A stretch of DNA of 64,000 bases from Fonsecaea monophora (GCF_001642475.1 NW_019173934.1:124001-188000); one strand, 5' to 3'; positions 33,622 through 46,420 are shown, counted from the first letter of the stretch. A program made the numbers and translations. The notes: a model not told the origin generated them from the letters alone.

Positions 33622-35897
33622 TTGGTAGAGGATCGGTTCAGGTCGTCCAATTGAGAAGGTCTTTGTAGCCACTTGCTCGTCTTCATCAGTCTAGATTGGT
33701 TGAAGTTCGTTGCTGGCTGCCGTTGGTGCCGTCAGATGTCTGCTTACATAGCGCTTAACTCAGGATCTATTTTGTGCCAACCAATCACAGGTTTCAGTAT
33801 ACGTACCTTTTCTTCACTAGAGTCGAAGCTGCATCCCCATGCTATTGGACGAATCTTGCACAATTCATGCCACCCTTCTCCTTGTCAGTTCGACTGGAGG
33901 GGCTTGCTCGGCCTGTTCCGTCTTGCCGGAGCTGGGAGCCACCTTTATAGGTCAATGAGGGTGCGGCTCCGAGCTTTGCCTTTCTCTTTCTAGGTATTTG
34001 ACCATGGGCTCGTTTAGGATAGGGTGACAAGGGGAACATGGAAAGGAATATGCGTCTCTGCTGAGCAGATTTGCATACTCACCTCAGCTGTTCTCCCCCT
34101 GGCATGTGCCACGCGAACCGCACGACAACATCCCATGATAGCCTCGGCTGATTGATTTGACAGTAGATACAGAATCATGTTATAAGTTCCAGCTGGCTCG
34201 AGACGTCACAGCAAATGATCTGCAAGATCATGGATGCCCATCCCGAACGATCCAGGCAGCAGATGTCGACTTGTGACCGCGATTTCTGGATACTTCAGCC
34301 AGCTATCTCGAGGACATTGAGCTCTCCTGGGGATGGACGGACACGATTCCAGTGACCTTCTTGCTGCTGATTAATGTACACGGGAGATGTACCCTGCGTC
34401 ATCTTGGCAACAAAAGGACACTGGAAGCCCGCTGATGAGTAAGTCATTGGTGAGGTGACCAAGAGCTATTCCTCACCAAGCTGGAGACAGTGTTGGGGCG
34501 CTTTGTAATTGGCTTGCAGGTCTGTGTTAAGCCTGACTTGAATGCCTTGCTTTGGTTCTAGAAAGCTCGCAAAGTCCAGGGAAGCAGTGAACGAGACTCC
34601 ATGTGGCAGTCCCATCTTGGGAAATTCAACGCATTGCGCTTTCGGGACATCAAAGCGAGTGCTGCGAAGTGACGGATACACGAACAGCGAATCCATTTCG
34701 TTTCTGCCAGGCGCCACCGAAGCACTGGACAAGCGCCTGATCTGAGGGAACGCAGGTGGAAAACGACAGAATGCTTTTTTACTGAGCGTCTTGTCGGTGC
34801 ATGCATTCCTGCTGACAGGAGGGTCGTTAATCCCCTTGTTACCCGAAGGATTGACTCCTTCAGCGCGTGAACCTTCCCCCACGGGATTGTCCACAGTTTT
34901 TCAGGTATCTCTGCGAGATTTCGGAACTGGTATAGCGAAGAGACCGTTTTATTTGTCGTCAGAAGATGCCTATTTCTGCAAGGCGTCGCTTGCTGTTGGC
35001 TTCGAGCTTGCTAGGGTGCGGATGCGAGGGCACACGCACGTGTCACAGATGCAGTGGATCGAGCTTCTGCCTGACTAAACACTGTGAGTCGTTGGGTGTA
35101 TGTATAGGGCGGATGGATGTACTTGTGTGTTCGAGTAGTGAAGTATCTCCAGCGGTGGAAGAGCCTGCTCGGGTTGCTGATTGAAAACATACTCTGGGTG
35201 ACACACGACACAAGGGTTTGATCATGTGAGATTCAGGCTGTTGCGTCTGTCCAATACCCTCAATTCAACAGGACTTCAATAGTTGCGTCTGTTTCCAGTC
35301 CGCCGGATGCCAAAAGACCTGTACAAGCTTCGCCTGAACCCAAATTGTACCAACGTGGGCATGAGGCTCTGGGGAAGCTGTTACGGCTGAATGGCGGCGG
35401 TCTAAGGATGGGAATTCCGGCGTCACTGACTACCGTGCATGATAACCTTTTTGTAAGTTAGGGTATACCGAGGTAAACAGAGGATGCCCAGTGCATCCTT
35501 AGCTACCTATAGTCAGTGAGTGGGTGTCGGGTACAGTCTGGGGCCTCAGGGGCAGCAAGGCTGAGCTTGTCTCTCGGGGTCTAAATGCTCCACAGTACTG
35601 TTAGTGCGGATCATTGACTACACCAAGTGAAGTCGCTCAACTTGCGCCTTGCCAAAGTCGTTGATGGCCTTTTTCGTTTGCAAAGCTGCGAAATTTCCCC
35701 AAAGCTGCAGTACATTAAGTATCATTCCAAGTCTATCCGGAAAATCATTCATCTCGATACGACTACTTTCTTAGAATCCATTTCCATTTCCGTTTGCATT
35801 TCTGCTTCTTATACTCTGCATTCTTTACTTCTTGTCGTCATACACAGACTGCCGCCACATCTTTCTTTTCCAGGGCCTGCTTCTCCGTATCCTCATC
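33622..35897. other. Gene-poor region, part 2
   Basis: No supportable gene. A minus-strand frame at 34466-34894 has no early ATG and no motif. The last 270 bp before 35898 are the leader of TOM20. Confidence 0.5.
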
Positions 35898-36532
35898 ATG
35901 AAGACCTCGACGATCGTGTCAATATCTGTCGGGACGGTAGTCACAGGCCTGATTGGTGCGTCGATGCCTCACAAAGGGAAAACACTCTCGGCTGGACTTT
36001 TGGCAACTGACTTTCTATCAGCATATGCCGCGTACTTCGATTACAGGCGGAGAAACGACCCTGAGTTCCGGAAAGCCCTGAAGAAGGAGTCGCGCAGACA
36101 AGCCCGATTAGCCAAAGAGGAGGCCGAGTTCCAAGGCAAACAGAAACAGGAGGAGATCAAACGGACTGTTCAGGAGGCAATTGAAGAGGGCTTCCCGACA
36201 GACATTGAAGAGAAGGAGGCTTTCTTCATGCAACAAATCGCACAGGGGGAGGCTATGGCCAGTGACGGTATGTACAACCATCACCATGGCCTGTAAACAG
36301 TATGGACTGACTCTTCTTTTCAGGTTCTGATCCTATCGGTGCCGCGCTTTGCTTCTACAAGGGACTCAAGGTCTACCCTGAACCTCAATCACTCATCGGC
36401 ATCTACGATAATACCGTCCCCAAGGAGATCCTCGAGATCCTCGCAATAATGGTTGCGCAAGACAAGAACCTGAAGGTTGGCTCCTTTGGCGCTGGTAGCG
36501 AAGGATCTGACAGTGGCCCGGGCGTCGAATAA
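35898..36532 (+). CDS. TOM20: Mitochondrial import receptor subunit Tom20
   Basis: Receptor of the outer-membrane TOM complex that binds presequences. Three exons: 35898-35955, 36022-36267 and 36324-36532; 170 aa. Introns are 66 and 56 nt. The first intron splits the N-terminal membrane anchor, and removing it gives TGLIAYAAYFDYRRRNDPEF, the family's anchor-to-domain junction. The basic linker (RKALKKESRRQARLAKEEAE) and the TPR-like core (EGFPTDIEEKEAFFMQQIAQGE, then DPIGAALCFYKGLKVYPEP and PKEILEILAIMVAQ) follow as in other fungi. A short Gly/Ser/Glu tail ends the protein. Unspliced, intron 1 would stay in frame and add 22 residues, but that would break the anchor. Confidence 0.93.
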
Positions 36533-37602
36533 ACCCACTGCCCGCTGCAACGCGACGAAGAGCGACGAAAAGTGTACCAACAAAAGATTTTTAGTCCCTT
36601 TTTGTGGCCTACGCCTGGATGGAGCCACTCTTATTCAGACTTCTTCTGACGAATCTCGCCTCCCTGTACTAAAGAAAGGCTCTATACCCTGCGCCGGTTG
36701 AGGGAATGGGTTTACTCCAACAAGCGTTCTAACTTGGACATAATTTCAATCATCGCGCCCCGTGGCCGATCATCTCAATGAAAAGACTTTTACGGCTTAA
36801 TAAGTGCTGGCTACTCGCAATTGCCCATCGACTTGTGTGCTGTTTCTCAGAGGTCCCAAACGTTTGTTGTTGCACTGCGCAGGCTGATATGATTGAGCGA
36901 TGAACTGCGCGTGAAACCCCTGGCAGGAGCTTTGATTTCCCTTTTTATGGACAGCCTGTCGACTCCCGGCTAATCACTGCTTGCGTTACTCATATCGAGA
37001 CTGCATCAGCACGCCTCGAGGAGTGCTTCTGGACCCTTGTTGGCGTGTGAGGAAGCAACTTCGGACCCCTAAGACATCTGCTCGTCCAACGGTCGAAACA
37101 GTCTCTGTACCGAAAGGAGTAGCAGCATTCCCTTTCAACCATCATTCTGTCCATGATCGCGTATGGTATACCGGTGCAACCAATGTGTTTTTGCGCATTA
37201 GTCTGCTGCACATAGACAGCATGCTCCCAGATGCCCAAGTCAGTTAGGCTAGAGACGGCCCAGGAACCGCCAATATCCGACAGTTACATACTTGACTGCT
37301 TTCATCGCCAGCGGATTCCTCCGTGTCTTTCACAAAAGCATTGGACGACCGAGCCTCAACCCAACCTTTGGAGGTATGGATTTAGATGCGTCCTACTCCT
37401 ACTGCCCTTGGCAGTTCACGTCTTGTCAGAGGGCGTAGATCCACATTGAGTTCGAGTTGTTGTTTTACCAACATGTAAACATTTTCCTAGCCAGTAGGTT
37501 AACCAGTCTGTACTTCCTTTACACCAGGAACGAGATCGGCTTTGGCACAAACAATTTGGAGCGAATGCTCGCAAGCTACCACAAGAAATCAATCTCGAAG
37601 AA
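36533..37602. other. Intergenic region
   Basis: No supportable gene; TOM20 3' region and amine-oxidase promoter. Frames of 60-90 codons lack features. Confidence 0.5.
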
Positions 37603-39843
37603 ATGGCAGTCATGGGTCCACACCCTTTGGACCCCCTCACGCCTCAAGAGATCTCTCAAGTAAGGATGGCTCTCGAAGTGTTCCAGCAGGGGATCACGAA
37701 TTGATCGGTTCTAGACCTCGAAGCATGTCCGCGCAGCGTTTCCCGATGGCGAAGCATATTTCCGGGTCATCACCCTTGCAGAGCCTGCAAAGGCCGAGAT
37801 GGTGACTTATCTCGAGCATGAGCACAGCAAAGGCGGTGGTGTCGAGTCGCAGACGTTGAAAAGGCCGCCTCGTCTCGCCACGGTTCAGGTGTTTCTTGGG
37901 CAGCCACGCGACAGCGCGCACTTTTACGAACTCAAGGTCAACGTGGACACCGGAGAGGTCGTGGGCAAGGAGCAACTTCTCGGCCGGCATCCTCACGTCG
38001 ACGCCAACGATATGCAGAAGACCGAGGCGGCCTGCCTCGGTGACAGCCGGGTGCAGGCCGCGATCAAGGAGATGCAACTCCCCGAAGGGGCCGTGGTCAA
38101 GATCGAACCTTGGACGTATGCGACAGACGGGATGAACGATATGAACCAGAAGATCACCATGGTAAGTTTATTTTCCGCCCGGGGAGCGAAACGAAAACGT
38201 TATGGCCTTGTTCTGAAACTGTTGAATTGTCGCGGACCTTGTGGGATGGATAGCTGATGATTTGACTTCCTGTGCAGTGCTATTTCTACATGAAATTAAT
38301 CAGTCATCCGGACGCGAACCACTACGCCTACCCGCTGGACCTTTGTGTGGAAATGTCGGGCGACGCGCGCGTCTTGAAGATATATCACCTCCCCAACGGC
38401 ACGTCCAACGACATAAGCACGACGGCGAAACCGTACGACCGGCGGAAAATCTTCGACGCGAGCATCGAGTACCATCCAGACTTGGTGCCCGAGCATCGCA
38501 CGTCCACAAAGCCATACCGGGTCGTGCAGCCGGATGGCCCGTCGTTCACGACCGAAGGGAACCTCGTACGCTGGGAAAAGTGGCACCTGCGCGTCGGGTT
38601 CAACTACAGGGAAGGACTTACGCTCCATGACGTGCGGTATGACGGTCGGTCGTTGTTCTACCGCCTCTCGCTCTCGGAGATGTTTGTCCCCTACGGTGAT
38701 CCGCGGACGCCGTATGCTCGGAAGGCCGCGTTTGATCTGGGCAACGACGGCGCAGGCTGCAACGCCAACAACCTGCAGCTGGGGTGCGACTGTCTGGGCC
38801 ACATCAAGTACTTTGACGGCTGGCACGCAACCAGCTCGGGCGACCCTATAAAACTGCCCAACGCGGTGTGCTGTCACGAGATCGACGACGGGATCCTGTG
38901 GAAGCACACCAACTTCCGCACCAACAACGCCGTGGTCGCCCGCTCGAGGGTCCTGGTGCTGCAAACCATCATCACCGTGAGCAACTACGAGTACATTTTT
39001 GCCTTCTACTTTGGGCAGGACGCGTCGTTGCATTATGAAGTGCGCGCGACGGGGATTGTGTCGACCGTCCCGATCAACGTGGGGGATAAAGTGCCGTTTG
39101 GCACGACGGTCGCACCAGGCGTCATGGCTCCGTATCATCAGCACCTGTTCTGTCTGAGGGTTGATCCGGCTGTGGCGGGGTGGCAGAATTCCCTCGTCGT
39201 CGAGGAATCACACGCGATGCCGCTCGAGAGTCAAGACCCCAGTATCCACAACCCTTTTGGGATTGGATACACGACCAAAGCTGAGACGGTCAAGGAAGAA
39301 TGCGGCTTGGATCTCGACCACACGGTCAATCGGGTCTTCAAGATCGTCAACGAGGGCGTGACGAACCCCGTCACGGGAGGTCCTGTTGGATATAAACTGG
39401 TCCCGTGCTATAGTCAACTCACCCTCGCACACCCATCCTCGTACCATGCGAAGAGATCCGAGTTCGGCGCCCATGCAGTCTGGGTGACGAGGTACCACGA
39501 CGGAGAGCTGTTCGCAGCGGGCGACCACACCATGCAATCTCTCGGCGGTGAAGGGATTGCCAGCTGGATCGCGAAACGCCAGCTGCAGCAGCAGGAGTCT
39601 TCGGCGGCAGCGGACAATGCTCCCCCCTCTGACGTCAAGAATCAAGACATTGTTGTCTGGCATACCTTTGGATCCACGCACAACCCGCGCGTGGAGGATT
39701 GGCCGGTGATGCCGTGTGAGAAGATGGTCGTTGGGCTGAAGCCCGTCAACTTCTTCACCAGGAATCCCGCCATGGATGTCGCGCCGTCAACGCAGGAACG
39801 CAACCAGAGCGTGCTGGTGACGGCAAACGGGCATTGTTCTTAG
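37603..39843 (+). CDS. Copper (TPQ) amine oxidase
   Basis: Oxidises primary amines to aldehydes with release of ammonia and hydrogen peroxide. Three exons: 37603-37659, 37715-38161 and 38278-39843; 689 aa. The first exon is just 19 codons (ending LTPQEISQ) and joins to TSKHVRAAFPDGEAYFRV. The cofactor motif is TVSNYEY, whose Tyr (~405) becomes topaquinone. The likely catalytic Asp is in AFDLGNDGAG. Copper ligands are the HQH pair (~455/457) and the His in STHNPRVEDWPVMP (~636). Length is normal for the fungal enzymes. Many fungal members are peroxisomal, but the end VTANGHCS is not a PTS1 signal, so the location is open. The aldehyde product could be used by the aldehyde dehydrogenase 2.6 kb downstream; this is speculation. 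Confidence 0.93.
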
Positions 39844-42477
39844 CATTCATGTTTAGAGAATAGAGTAACAATCATCTTTGTCTTTCTCCTGAGTGAGCAC
39901 CTAGTGGGTGCCTAGTACCAGTGGTAGCAGTAGCAGGAGGTAAATGTCTTGGCATTGATCCTCTTGGATGTGGATGTTGTCTCCGCACAATCAAACCCCT
40001 CTGCTCGACAGGAGGGCAAAAAAGGACAAAAACCAAAAAACAAAAAAGAATTACTACTACTACTACGGGACTACCAAAAAAGTCGGTCACCCACGTCGAA
40101 CCTGGGACTTCGCATATCTTGCCAGTGTGTAATCTCACATCGCCAACTCCGGGTGGAAGAGTCTCTGCAGAATCGCTTCCCTCAAGTGTCACTTCCAATG
40201 ACTTAACGTTCCGTAGCGATCGTGGTCTGCACACACGAGTACGATGAACGACCCGCAATTCCGAGCAAGGCACGACTGAACAAGTGGGTGTGTGAAGCGA
40301 CGCCCAACAGGTTCAAGGTGATCTCCTAACTTTTTGACCATGACAGCCAAGAGACAAATTTTGGGACAATAATATATACCTTGATGAATTATTGTGGTGG
40401 GTATACACGTGATTCTAGGTGGGGATCTTTCGGCATAGTTGCCTTTAAACGGGCCGAGTGTCACCGACGTGCAGCTTGTCTGCTGTTTCATTTCCCCTCA
40501 CACTTCGCCAGTAATCAGCCTCCCTGGACAAGGATTAGTCGATCATCGTAAGCAATGCAGCAACCCTTCCCAACCAGGCCAAAAGCTTCAGGTGCTTCGG
40601 TCCGCCGCCGCTACAGCTACGTCGTGTTATGAACGAATCAGTTGTCGATCGGCGCCGTCAGCATGCAAAACTCTCTGACATTTTTGTCTATACCTAGTAG
40701 AGTCCCTTACGAATAGCTTGCAGCAGACCGAGATCGAACCGATCCTAGTCGAACACGGCTATAACGACGCCCAAATTCCAAGGTTGACCTGCCCATCGGC
40801 GAACTGATGCACAGATATTAGCTCGGCAATATAAGGTCGATGGGGAGGTGATCAAGATTCTACAAGTAGCTCTTTCGCTAGCATGTTTAAGACAAAGATT
40901 GGGCGTCTACAACCGGGCCGATGGAAGCACAGACCAGGCAGCTGCCAGGTCAATGTTTCAAAATATTCGATTAGATGATCCTGGGCCTCATCGCATTCTC
41001 CCCATGTTTTACTTGAGAGGGGCTGGCTACATGGGTCGGCAATAAGACGGAGGACGAAGCTCGACGTTACAATAATTCTGGATTTGCTATCATTTGTGGA
41101 AACGGTTCCGCAGACGCGCCAGTTTGTCCAGATTGGGAAACAGAGAGCGAACTATAAGCCTGGTGGCCTGGCACTTGGGATACCGAGGGACAAAGGTCGA
41201 CTCGACCGTGTTGATGCGAACAAAGACTGGCAATACATACCAAGCGCGCCACATCTGCCCCGCGCCGACGGAGAACTCTCCCTCTATGCTGTACTCAGTA
41301 TCTGTGCCTGTGCCCCTGCTCCTCTGACCCCCTGTGCCCCTCTATCTACGGCATCCCCCATATGGCAAAGGAGCTTGGATGGGAGGGGGTGGCGGCGGAG
41401 ACATCGCAGAATTATTGCTTGCTCTCGGCCATAATGCCATTACAGTTGGGTCATCTGGTGACGGGGCAATGACTCTCCGTCCAACAAATCGTTCTCGTAC
41501 GGAAAAAAGTCCTCCAGGCGTTTCTCCTTGTAGCCGGCTTGTAGCCACACACTTTCCGTCCGTACAACCCTTCAACCCTTCTTCCGAACCCATCAGGTCT
41601 ACAGGGGCTTGGCCGTCTGGGCTAGATTCAGACATGGATGACGCGGGCTTGGTCCTCAGATCCGATGTGATGGAAGTCCCGACCTCTGCAACATGTATAG
41701 CTACCAGTGCATCGTATAGCTAGAGTATGTTTCCTCCAGGACTTTGGATTCGGCTAGCTTCGGGGTCAAGGCAAGATCTGGCCAAAAAAGGTCCAGAGGA
41801 ATCTTCGTCCGGTCATCCTTTGGGCCAGCCAGAACGGCTCACCGGGCAAAAGTCCATGTTGTACTGCTACTTGTCGTGGTTGTTTAGTCAGTTCCCCTCT
41901 TTGTCCTCTTTGCCACATTGTCCCTCCCTGCGCCCCCCCATCCTAGTCGCAGTCTCCGCGACCTCGTCCAATCCCCTCACTCAATCTCACAGAACATCGA
42001 AACCCTCTTCCACCCTTGAATCACTTGAGGCTTCCCAGCTGTGACAATTCTGATCTCCCTTGATCCACCTACGACTCTCTCGCTGCCTCTCGACCCCGCA
42101 GTTGAGATGCGACTCCCAATCACCCCCCTGTCCTTGGAGGGACGGAATTCCAGCGTCCAGCCTACTACAATTGTCCGCTCGACCTCTGGGATCCATTCTC
42201 GTGTCTACCCTACTCGTCGCTCGCCGTCTACCTACTGGCTCGGTCAATAGGAAAGCGAAAGAAGATTTGTGCTTGTGGACATCATTGCGTCCATGAGAGT
42301 TGGCGCTTCCCCGCGCATGAAGTATTTGAAATAAAGCTCACTCTCTGCCCTCGGTGCTCGTCTGATCTCTCTCTTCTCCTCTTCTTGTCCTATTACAAAA
42401 AGTCTGCGACTTTGTCCCTTGCCTGTTGTGATACCCCATCCCAGTTCTTTTTGTACAAATCGACAGTTCAAGCAACC
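39844..42477. other. 2.6 kb intergenic region
   Basis: No supportable gene. A short A-rich tract (AAAAACCAAAAAACAAAAAAG) at about 40021-40048 is followed by (TAC)n at 40052-40066. A stretch at 40083-40160 resembles part of a tRNA T-arm on the minus strand but does not fold into a cloverleaf. The last 200 bp are the C/T-rich leader of the aldehyde dehydrogenase. Confidence 0.5.
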
Positions 42478-44028
42478 ATGTCTCTGACAGCAAAGATCGA
42501 GACCCCTAGCATCACGTACGAGCAGCCGCTGGGCTTGTACATCGATGGCAAGTGGGTGAAGGGTGTTGAGGGCAAGACCTTTGAGACCATCAACCCCTCG
42601 AACGAGAAGCCCATTATCGCCGTCCACGAGGCCGGTCCCGAGGGTGAGTGACCTAGAGATCTTGGAGGTGGGGAGCCTGCTGACCATGTTATTTCTCATG
42701 TAGATGTCGACCTTGCCGTCAAGGCCGCCCGCAAGGCTTTCAATGGCGTTTGGGCCCAGACGCTCCCCAGTGTGCGCGGCCAGATGCTGTGCAAATTGGC
42801 CGACCTCTTCGACGAGTACTCGGATACCCTAGCTGCGATTGAAGCTTTGGACAACGGCAAGGCCCTGTCCATGGCCAAGGTCGACGTTCAGCTGTCTTCG
42901 GGCTGCTTGAGATACTACGGTGGATGGGCAGACAAGATCCACGGCAAGACCATCGACACAGACCCAGAGACATTCAACTACACCAGACATGAAGCCATCG
43001 GTGTCTGCGGTCAGATCATCCCATGGAACTTTCCTCTTCTCATGTGGTCCTGGAAGATTGGCCCTGCGATCGCTACCGGTAACACTGTTGTCCTAAAGAC
43101 TGCTGAGCAGACCCCTCTCTCTGGCCTGTTCGCCGCCACTCTCTGCGAGAAGGCCGGCATTCCTGCCGGTGTTATCAATATCCTCTCCGGCTTCGGCAAG
43201 ACTGCTGGTGCCGCCATCGCCTCCCACATGGACATTGACAAGGTCGCCTTCACTGGCTCGACCGTTGTCGGCCGCACCATCCTACAAGCCGCTGCCAAGT
43301 CGAACCTGAAGAAGGTCACTCTCGAGCTGGGCGGCAAGTCGCCCAACATTGTCTTCAACGACGCCAACATCGAGGACGCCATCTCGTGGGTCAACTTTGG
43401 TATCTTCTTCAACCACGGCCAGTGCTGCTGCGCCGGCTCGCGTGTCTACGTCCAATCGGGTGTCTATGACAAGTTCATCCAGGCATTCAAGGAGCGGACG
43501 GCCAAGAACGTCGTCGGCGACCCATTCAAGGCCGACACCTTCCAGGGTCCTCAGGTCAGCAAGCTCCAATTCGACCGGATCATGAACTACATCCAGTCCG
43601 GTAAAGAGGCTGGTGCCAAGGTTGAGACTGGTGGTGAGCGCCACGGCGAGGAGGGCTACTTCATCCAACCCACCATCTTCTCCAACGTCAGCGAGGACAT
43701 GAAGATCATGCAAGAAGAGATCTTTGGTCCTGTCTGCGCCATCAGCAAGTTCGAGACTGAAGAAGAGGTGATCCGACTCGGCAACGAGACCACCTACGGC
43801 CTCGCCGCTGCCGTGCACACCACTAACCTCAACACTGCTATCCGCGTTGCCAACGCCCTCAAGGCCGGCACCGTCTGGGTCAACAACTACAACATGCTCA
43901 GCTACCAGGTGCCCTTCGGTGGCTTCAAGGAGTCTGGTATTGGCCGTGAGCTCGGCAAGTATGCTCTGTCCAACTACACTCAAGTCAAGTCTGTGAGAGT
44001 CCGACTTGGCGGTGCTCTCTTTGGTTAA
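42478..44028 (+). CDS. NAD(P)-dependent aldehyde dehydrogenase
   Basis: Oxidises aldehydes to carboxylic acids, probably in the cytosol, as in acetaldehyde/ethanol use. Two exons, 42478-42643 and 42704-44028, with a 60-nt intron; 496 aa, the normal ALDH size. Visible marks: GLYIDGKWVKG at the start, the nucleotide-fold PWNFPLLMWSWKIGPA and FTGSTVVGR, the general-base Glu in LELGGKSPN, the catalytic Cys in GQCCCAGSRV (about residue 295-300), EEIFGPV, and the C-terminal PFGGFKESGIGRELG. No mitochondrial presequence is evident. Codon use is strongly biased to C/G third positions, suggesting high expression, and produces a 304-codon antisense shadow frame. It is closest in character to fungal AldA-type enzymes. 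Confidence 0.95.
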
Positions 44029-44943
44029 AGGGTCAACGTATCTCCTAAAGTGAAAAAATGACAAGTCCATGGAGTAATTACGAGAGAACGAAAACGATTC
44101 ATTCCAACTTTTGTCCCGCGAAAACCAAAAAGGCATGCAAATGAGAATTGTCAGAGCCGGGGGAAAACATCTGGCCTGGTTTCTTTCATTATACATCTAC
44201 ACACAAACACACCAGCACGAGCACGAGCACACACCTCGGGGGCTAGTTTACCTGTGCATGGGGCTGGCGCTGCCGGTTCCGAAGTCTTGTAAAGTTCTGC
44301 TGCTTGCTAGCTAGCTAGCTATGTAGGTAAAGTAGTCCTCAATGGATGTACAATGGATAATGAAAGTGTTATGAATATGGATGAGTGATGTCTTTTTTGT
44401 CGCGCCGGTCCCTTATGTCTTGTCTATATATCGTCGCATTGTATTAACTCTTGATAAGGTAGAAGCATGCTGTCAGTCTGTACACGGAGAAGTGGATAGC
44501 TGGAGAGATATGTTAGATAAATAGGTAGGCATCAAGAGATATCATCCGACCCACAGATACAATCTCCGCCCTTTCCTGTCGAGATTTCTCTCAGGCTTTT
44601 CGCTTTTCGCTGTTGCTCTACCTCGCGTATCCACAACCCCGTGACAACCCCGACAAATAATCCGCTGGATCGCTGGATCGCAGCATCTCGACCGAGAAAC
44701 CATACCCGATCACATGACGAGGCTCGCCACATCGCCCCCCTGGAGGATTGGCTCGCCCGGCATATCGGAAATCCGATGAATATCGTTGGCTATCTACATA
44801 CCTACCAATATCGCATATATACGTGCATACATAACTGGACCAGGTGAAGGGTGGGATCGTATAAGTAGTAAAATATAGTGCGATACGATACGACACAGCG
44901 AGAAGTGGATCGATCGATTGATCATTCGGGTACACCACGCGCG

Positions 44944-45007
<64 letters not shown>

Positions 45008-45284
45008 TCTCTCTCTTCTCTTTCTTTCTGGATTTTCTTCTTTCTTTGATTTACAAAACATGACAAAGTCAGGACGGGACAAGACTGCTCAGCTTCCTTT
45101 GGATTCTTGAAGAGAGAGGAGAGGACGGAAAAAAAGTATAAATTGTCGCCCAGGAGGACCTGGTGTTTTCAGAGGGGTTGGATACATCTCTTCAATTCGA
45201 CCGTCAATCTACCCGGCTGGTCGGTGGTGTCTTGTTCGTGAATTGGAGGACTCTCTACAGCGGAGGAGAGAGAGAGAGGGGCGG
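44029..45284. other. Intergenic region with microsatellite
   Basis: ALDH 3' region and hemerythrin-gene promoter. Holds a CTAGCTAGCTAG run near 44308-44320, the (CA)30 tract, and AAGTATAAAT near 45135-45144, a possible TATA element about 140 bp before the start at 45285. Confidence 0.6.
44945..45004. repeat. (CA)30 dinucleotide microsatellite
   Basis: An uninterrupted run of thirty CA units, followed by a CT-rich stretch (CTTTCTCTCTCTTCTC). It lies about 280 bp upstream of the hemerythrin-like gene. It should be length-polymorphic between strains. Confidence 0.97.
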
Positions 45285-46420
45285 ATGAGAGGCTGGATAT
45301 CCTCACGCCAACGTCCACTACCGCATCTACGGCCCAGCGTCTCTGTCTCTGTCTACGTCAGTATCTGTGTCTTGATGCTAGCGATCCTCATCGCTCTCCT
45401 GCAACAAACGTCAACTCGATTCCTCCCACTATCAACACCGGTACAGATCCTACGAGTCAACGCCGCGAACAACTTCCAGACCCTGAGGGCAAAAGTAGTC
45501 CCCCTCTGGATCGGCGGTGCAGGCCCGTCTCAGACGGCATTGCAAGGCACTGTTTCGCACGCACCGACGTTTTCGAGATCCATCTCCTCAACCCCGACGA
45601 ACCCGACAACCAGCATGGCTTCGCAAGAGTGTGGCCTTGGTCCCGAACAGTGCACGCCGGGACAAAAAGCCGGGGTTCAAGCGGATCCGTCAACGGCGTC
45701 GAACAACAAGAATGCAGATACAGACACAAAAACAGATGCAGATAAAGCCGCAGCTGAACCAGAGCCAGAGTTGCCGAAACTGTCTGCCCAGGATTTCCGC
45801 GAGTATAATCGCCTGGCCGTCATGATGAATGCCTATGTATGTTGACGCTTGGACCCCCCCTGTACCAAAAACCCCTTTTAGGACTTTTTTCCCCCAAGAT
45901 GTTTTGTTCCCAAGCACTTGTTCCTCGGAACGGAGGACTGTCCAGCACATCCTTCTCCCGAAAACAACGTCCGACTAACAAACACGCCCAGCACAACCAT
46001 TTCCGATACACGTGGAATCTCCTGTACAAGGCGTGCACATCCGGGTCGCGACCCGCGGGCATGTCCATCCGCAGCTTCATCTCGCAGGGCCTGCACCTGT
46101 GCCACTCGCTGACGATCCACCACACGATCGAGGAGCAACACGTCTTCCCCGAACTGGCCGAGCGCATGCCCGCGTTCGGCGCCCACGACCACCTCATCAC
46201 CCAGCACGAACAAATCCACGAAGGGCTCGAAAAGTTGGAGGAGTATCTCGATGCGTGCCGGAGCGGGGAGAAGGAGCTGCGCCTGTCCGAGTTGAAGGAG
46301 ATCATGGACTCTTTTGGAGGTGTGTTGTGGGCCCACTTGGACGACGAGGTGAGGATGCTGGGCGCGGAGAATATGCGCCGGTTCTGGACCAAGGAGGAGA
46401 TCATGGCCATGCAGTGGTGA
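45285..46420 (+). CDS. Hemerythrin-like (HHE domain) protein with N-terminal membrane anchor
   Basis: Hemerythrin-fold proteins bind a di-iron centre and may sense or store oxygen or iron. Two exons, 45285-45836 and 45992-46420, intron 155 nt; 326 aa. A hydrophobic segment at residues ~19-40 (VSVSVYVSICVLMLAILIAL) suggests a signal anchor. Then come ~130 low-complexity residues with a Lys/Asp/Thr-rich stretch. The HHE domain starts at AQDFREYNRLAVMMNAY/HNHFRYTW across the splice. Iron-ligand candidates are in HNHF, SLTIHHTIEEQHVFPEL, ITQHEQIHEGLEKL and AHLDDEVRML, matching the H...HxxxE...H...HxxxD pattern. An internal ATG (MASQECGLG, 45615) could be the start of a form lacking the anchor. 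The long C/T-rich intron is bigger than most here. Confidence 0.88.

Noticed and set aside
34466..34894. 142-codon minus-strand frame in the gene-poor tract
   Set aside because: Begins at GTG, not ATG; the first ATG leaves about 75 codons with no motif.
38296..39144. 282-codon open frame antisense to the amine oxidase
   Set aside because: Same reason; the sense strand carries intact catalytic motifs.
40083..40160. tRNA-like T-arm on the minus strand (GGTTCGACGTGGG) followed by a T6 run
   Set aside because: No matching acceptor stem, D-arm or anticodon stem can be formed; B-box match is partial and A-box lacks its conserved A.
43282..44196. 304-codon open frame antisense to the aldehyde dehydrogenase
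   Set aside because: Shadow of strong C/G third-position codon bias; no motif and overlaps a clear enzyme.
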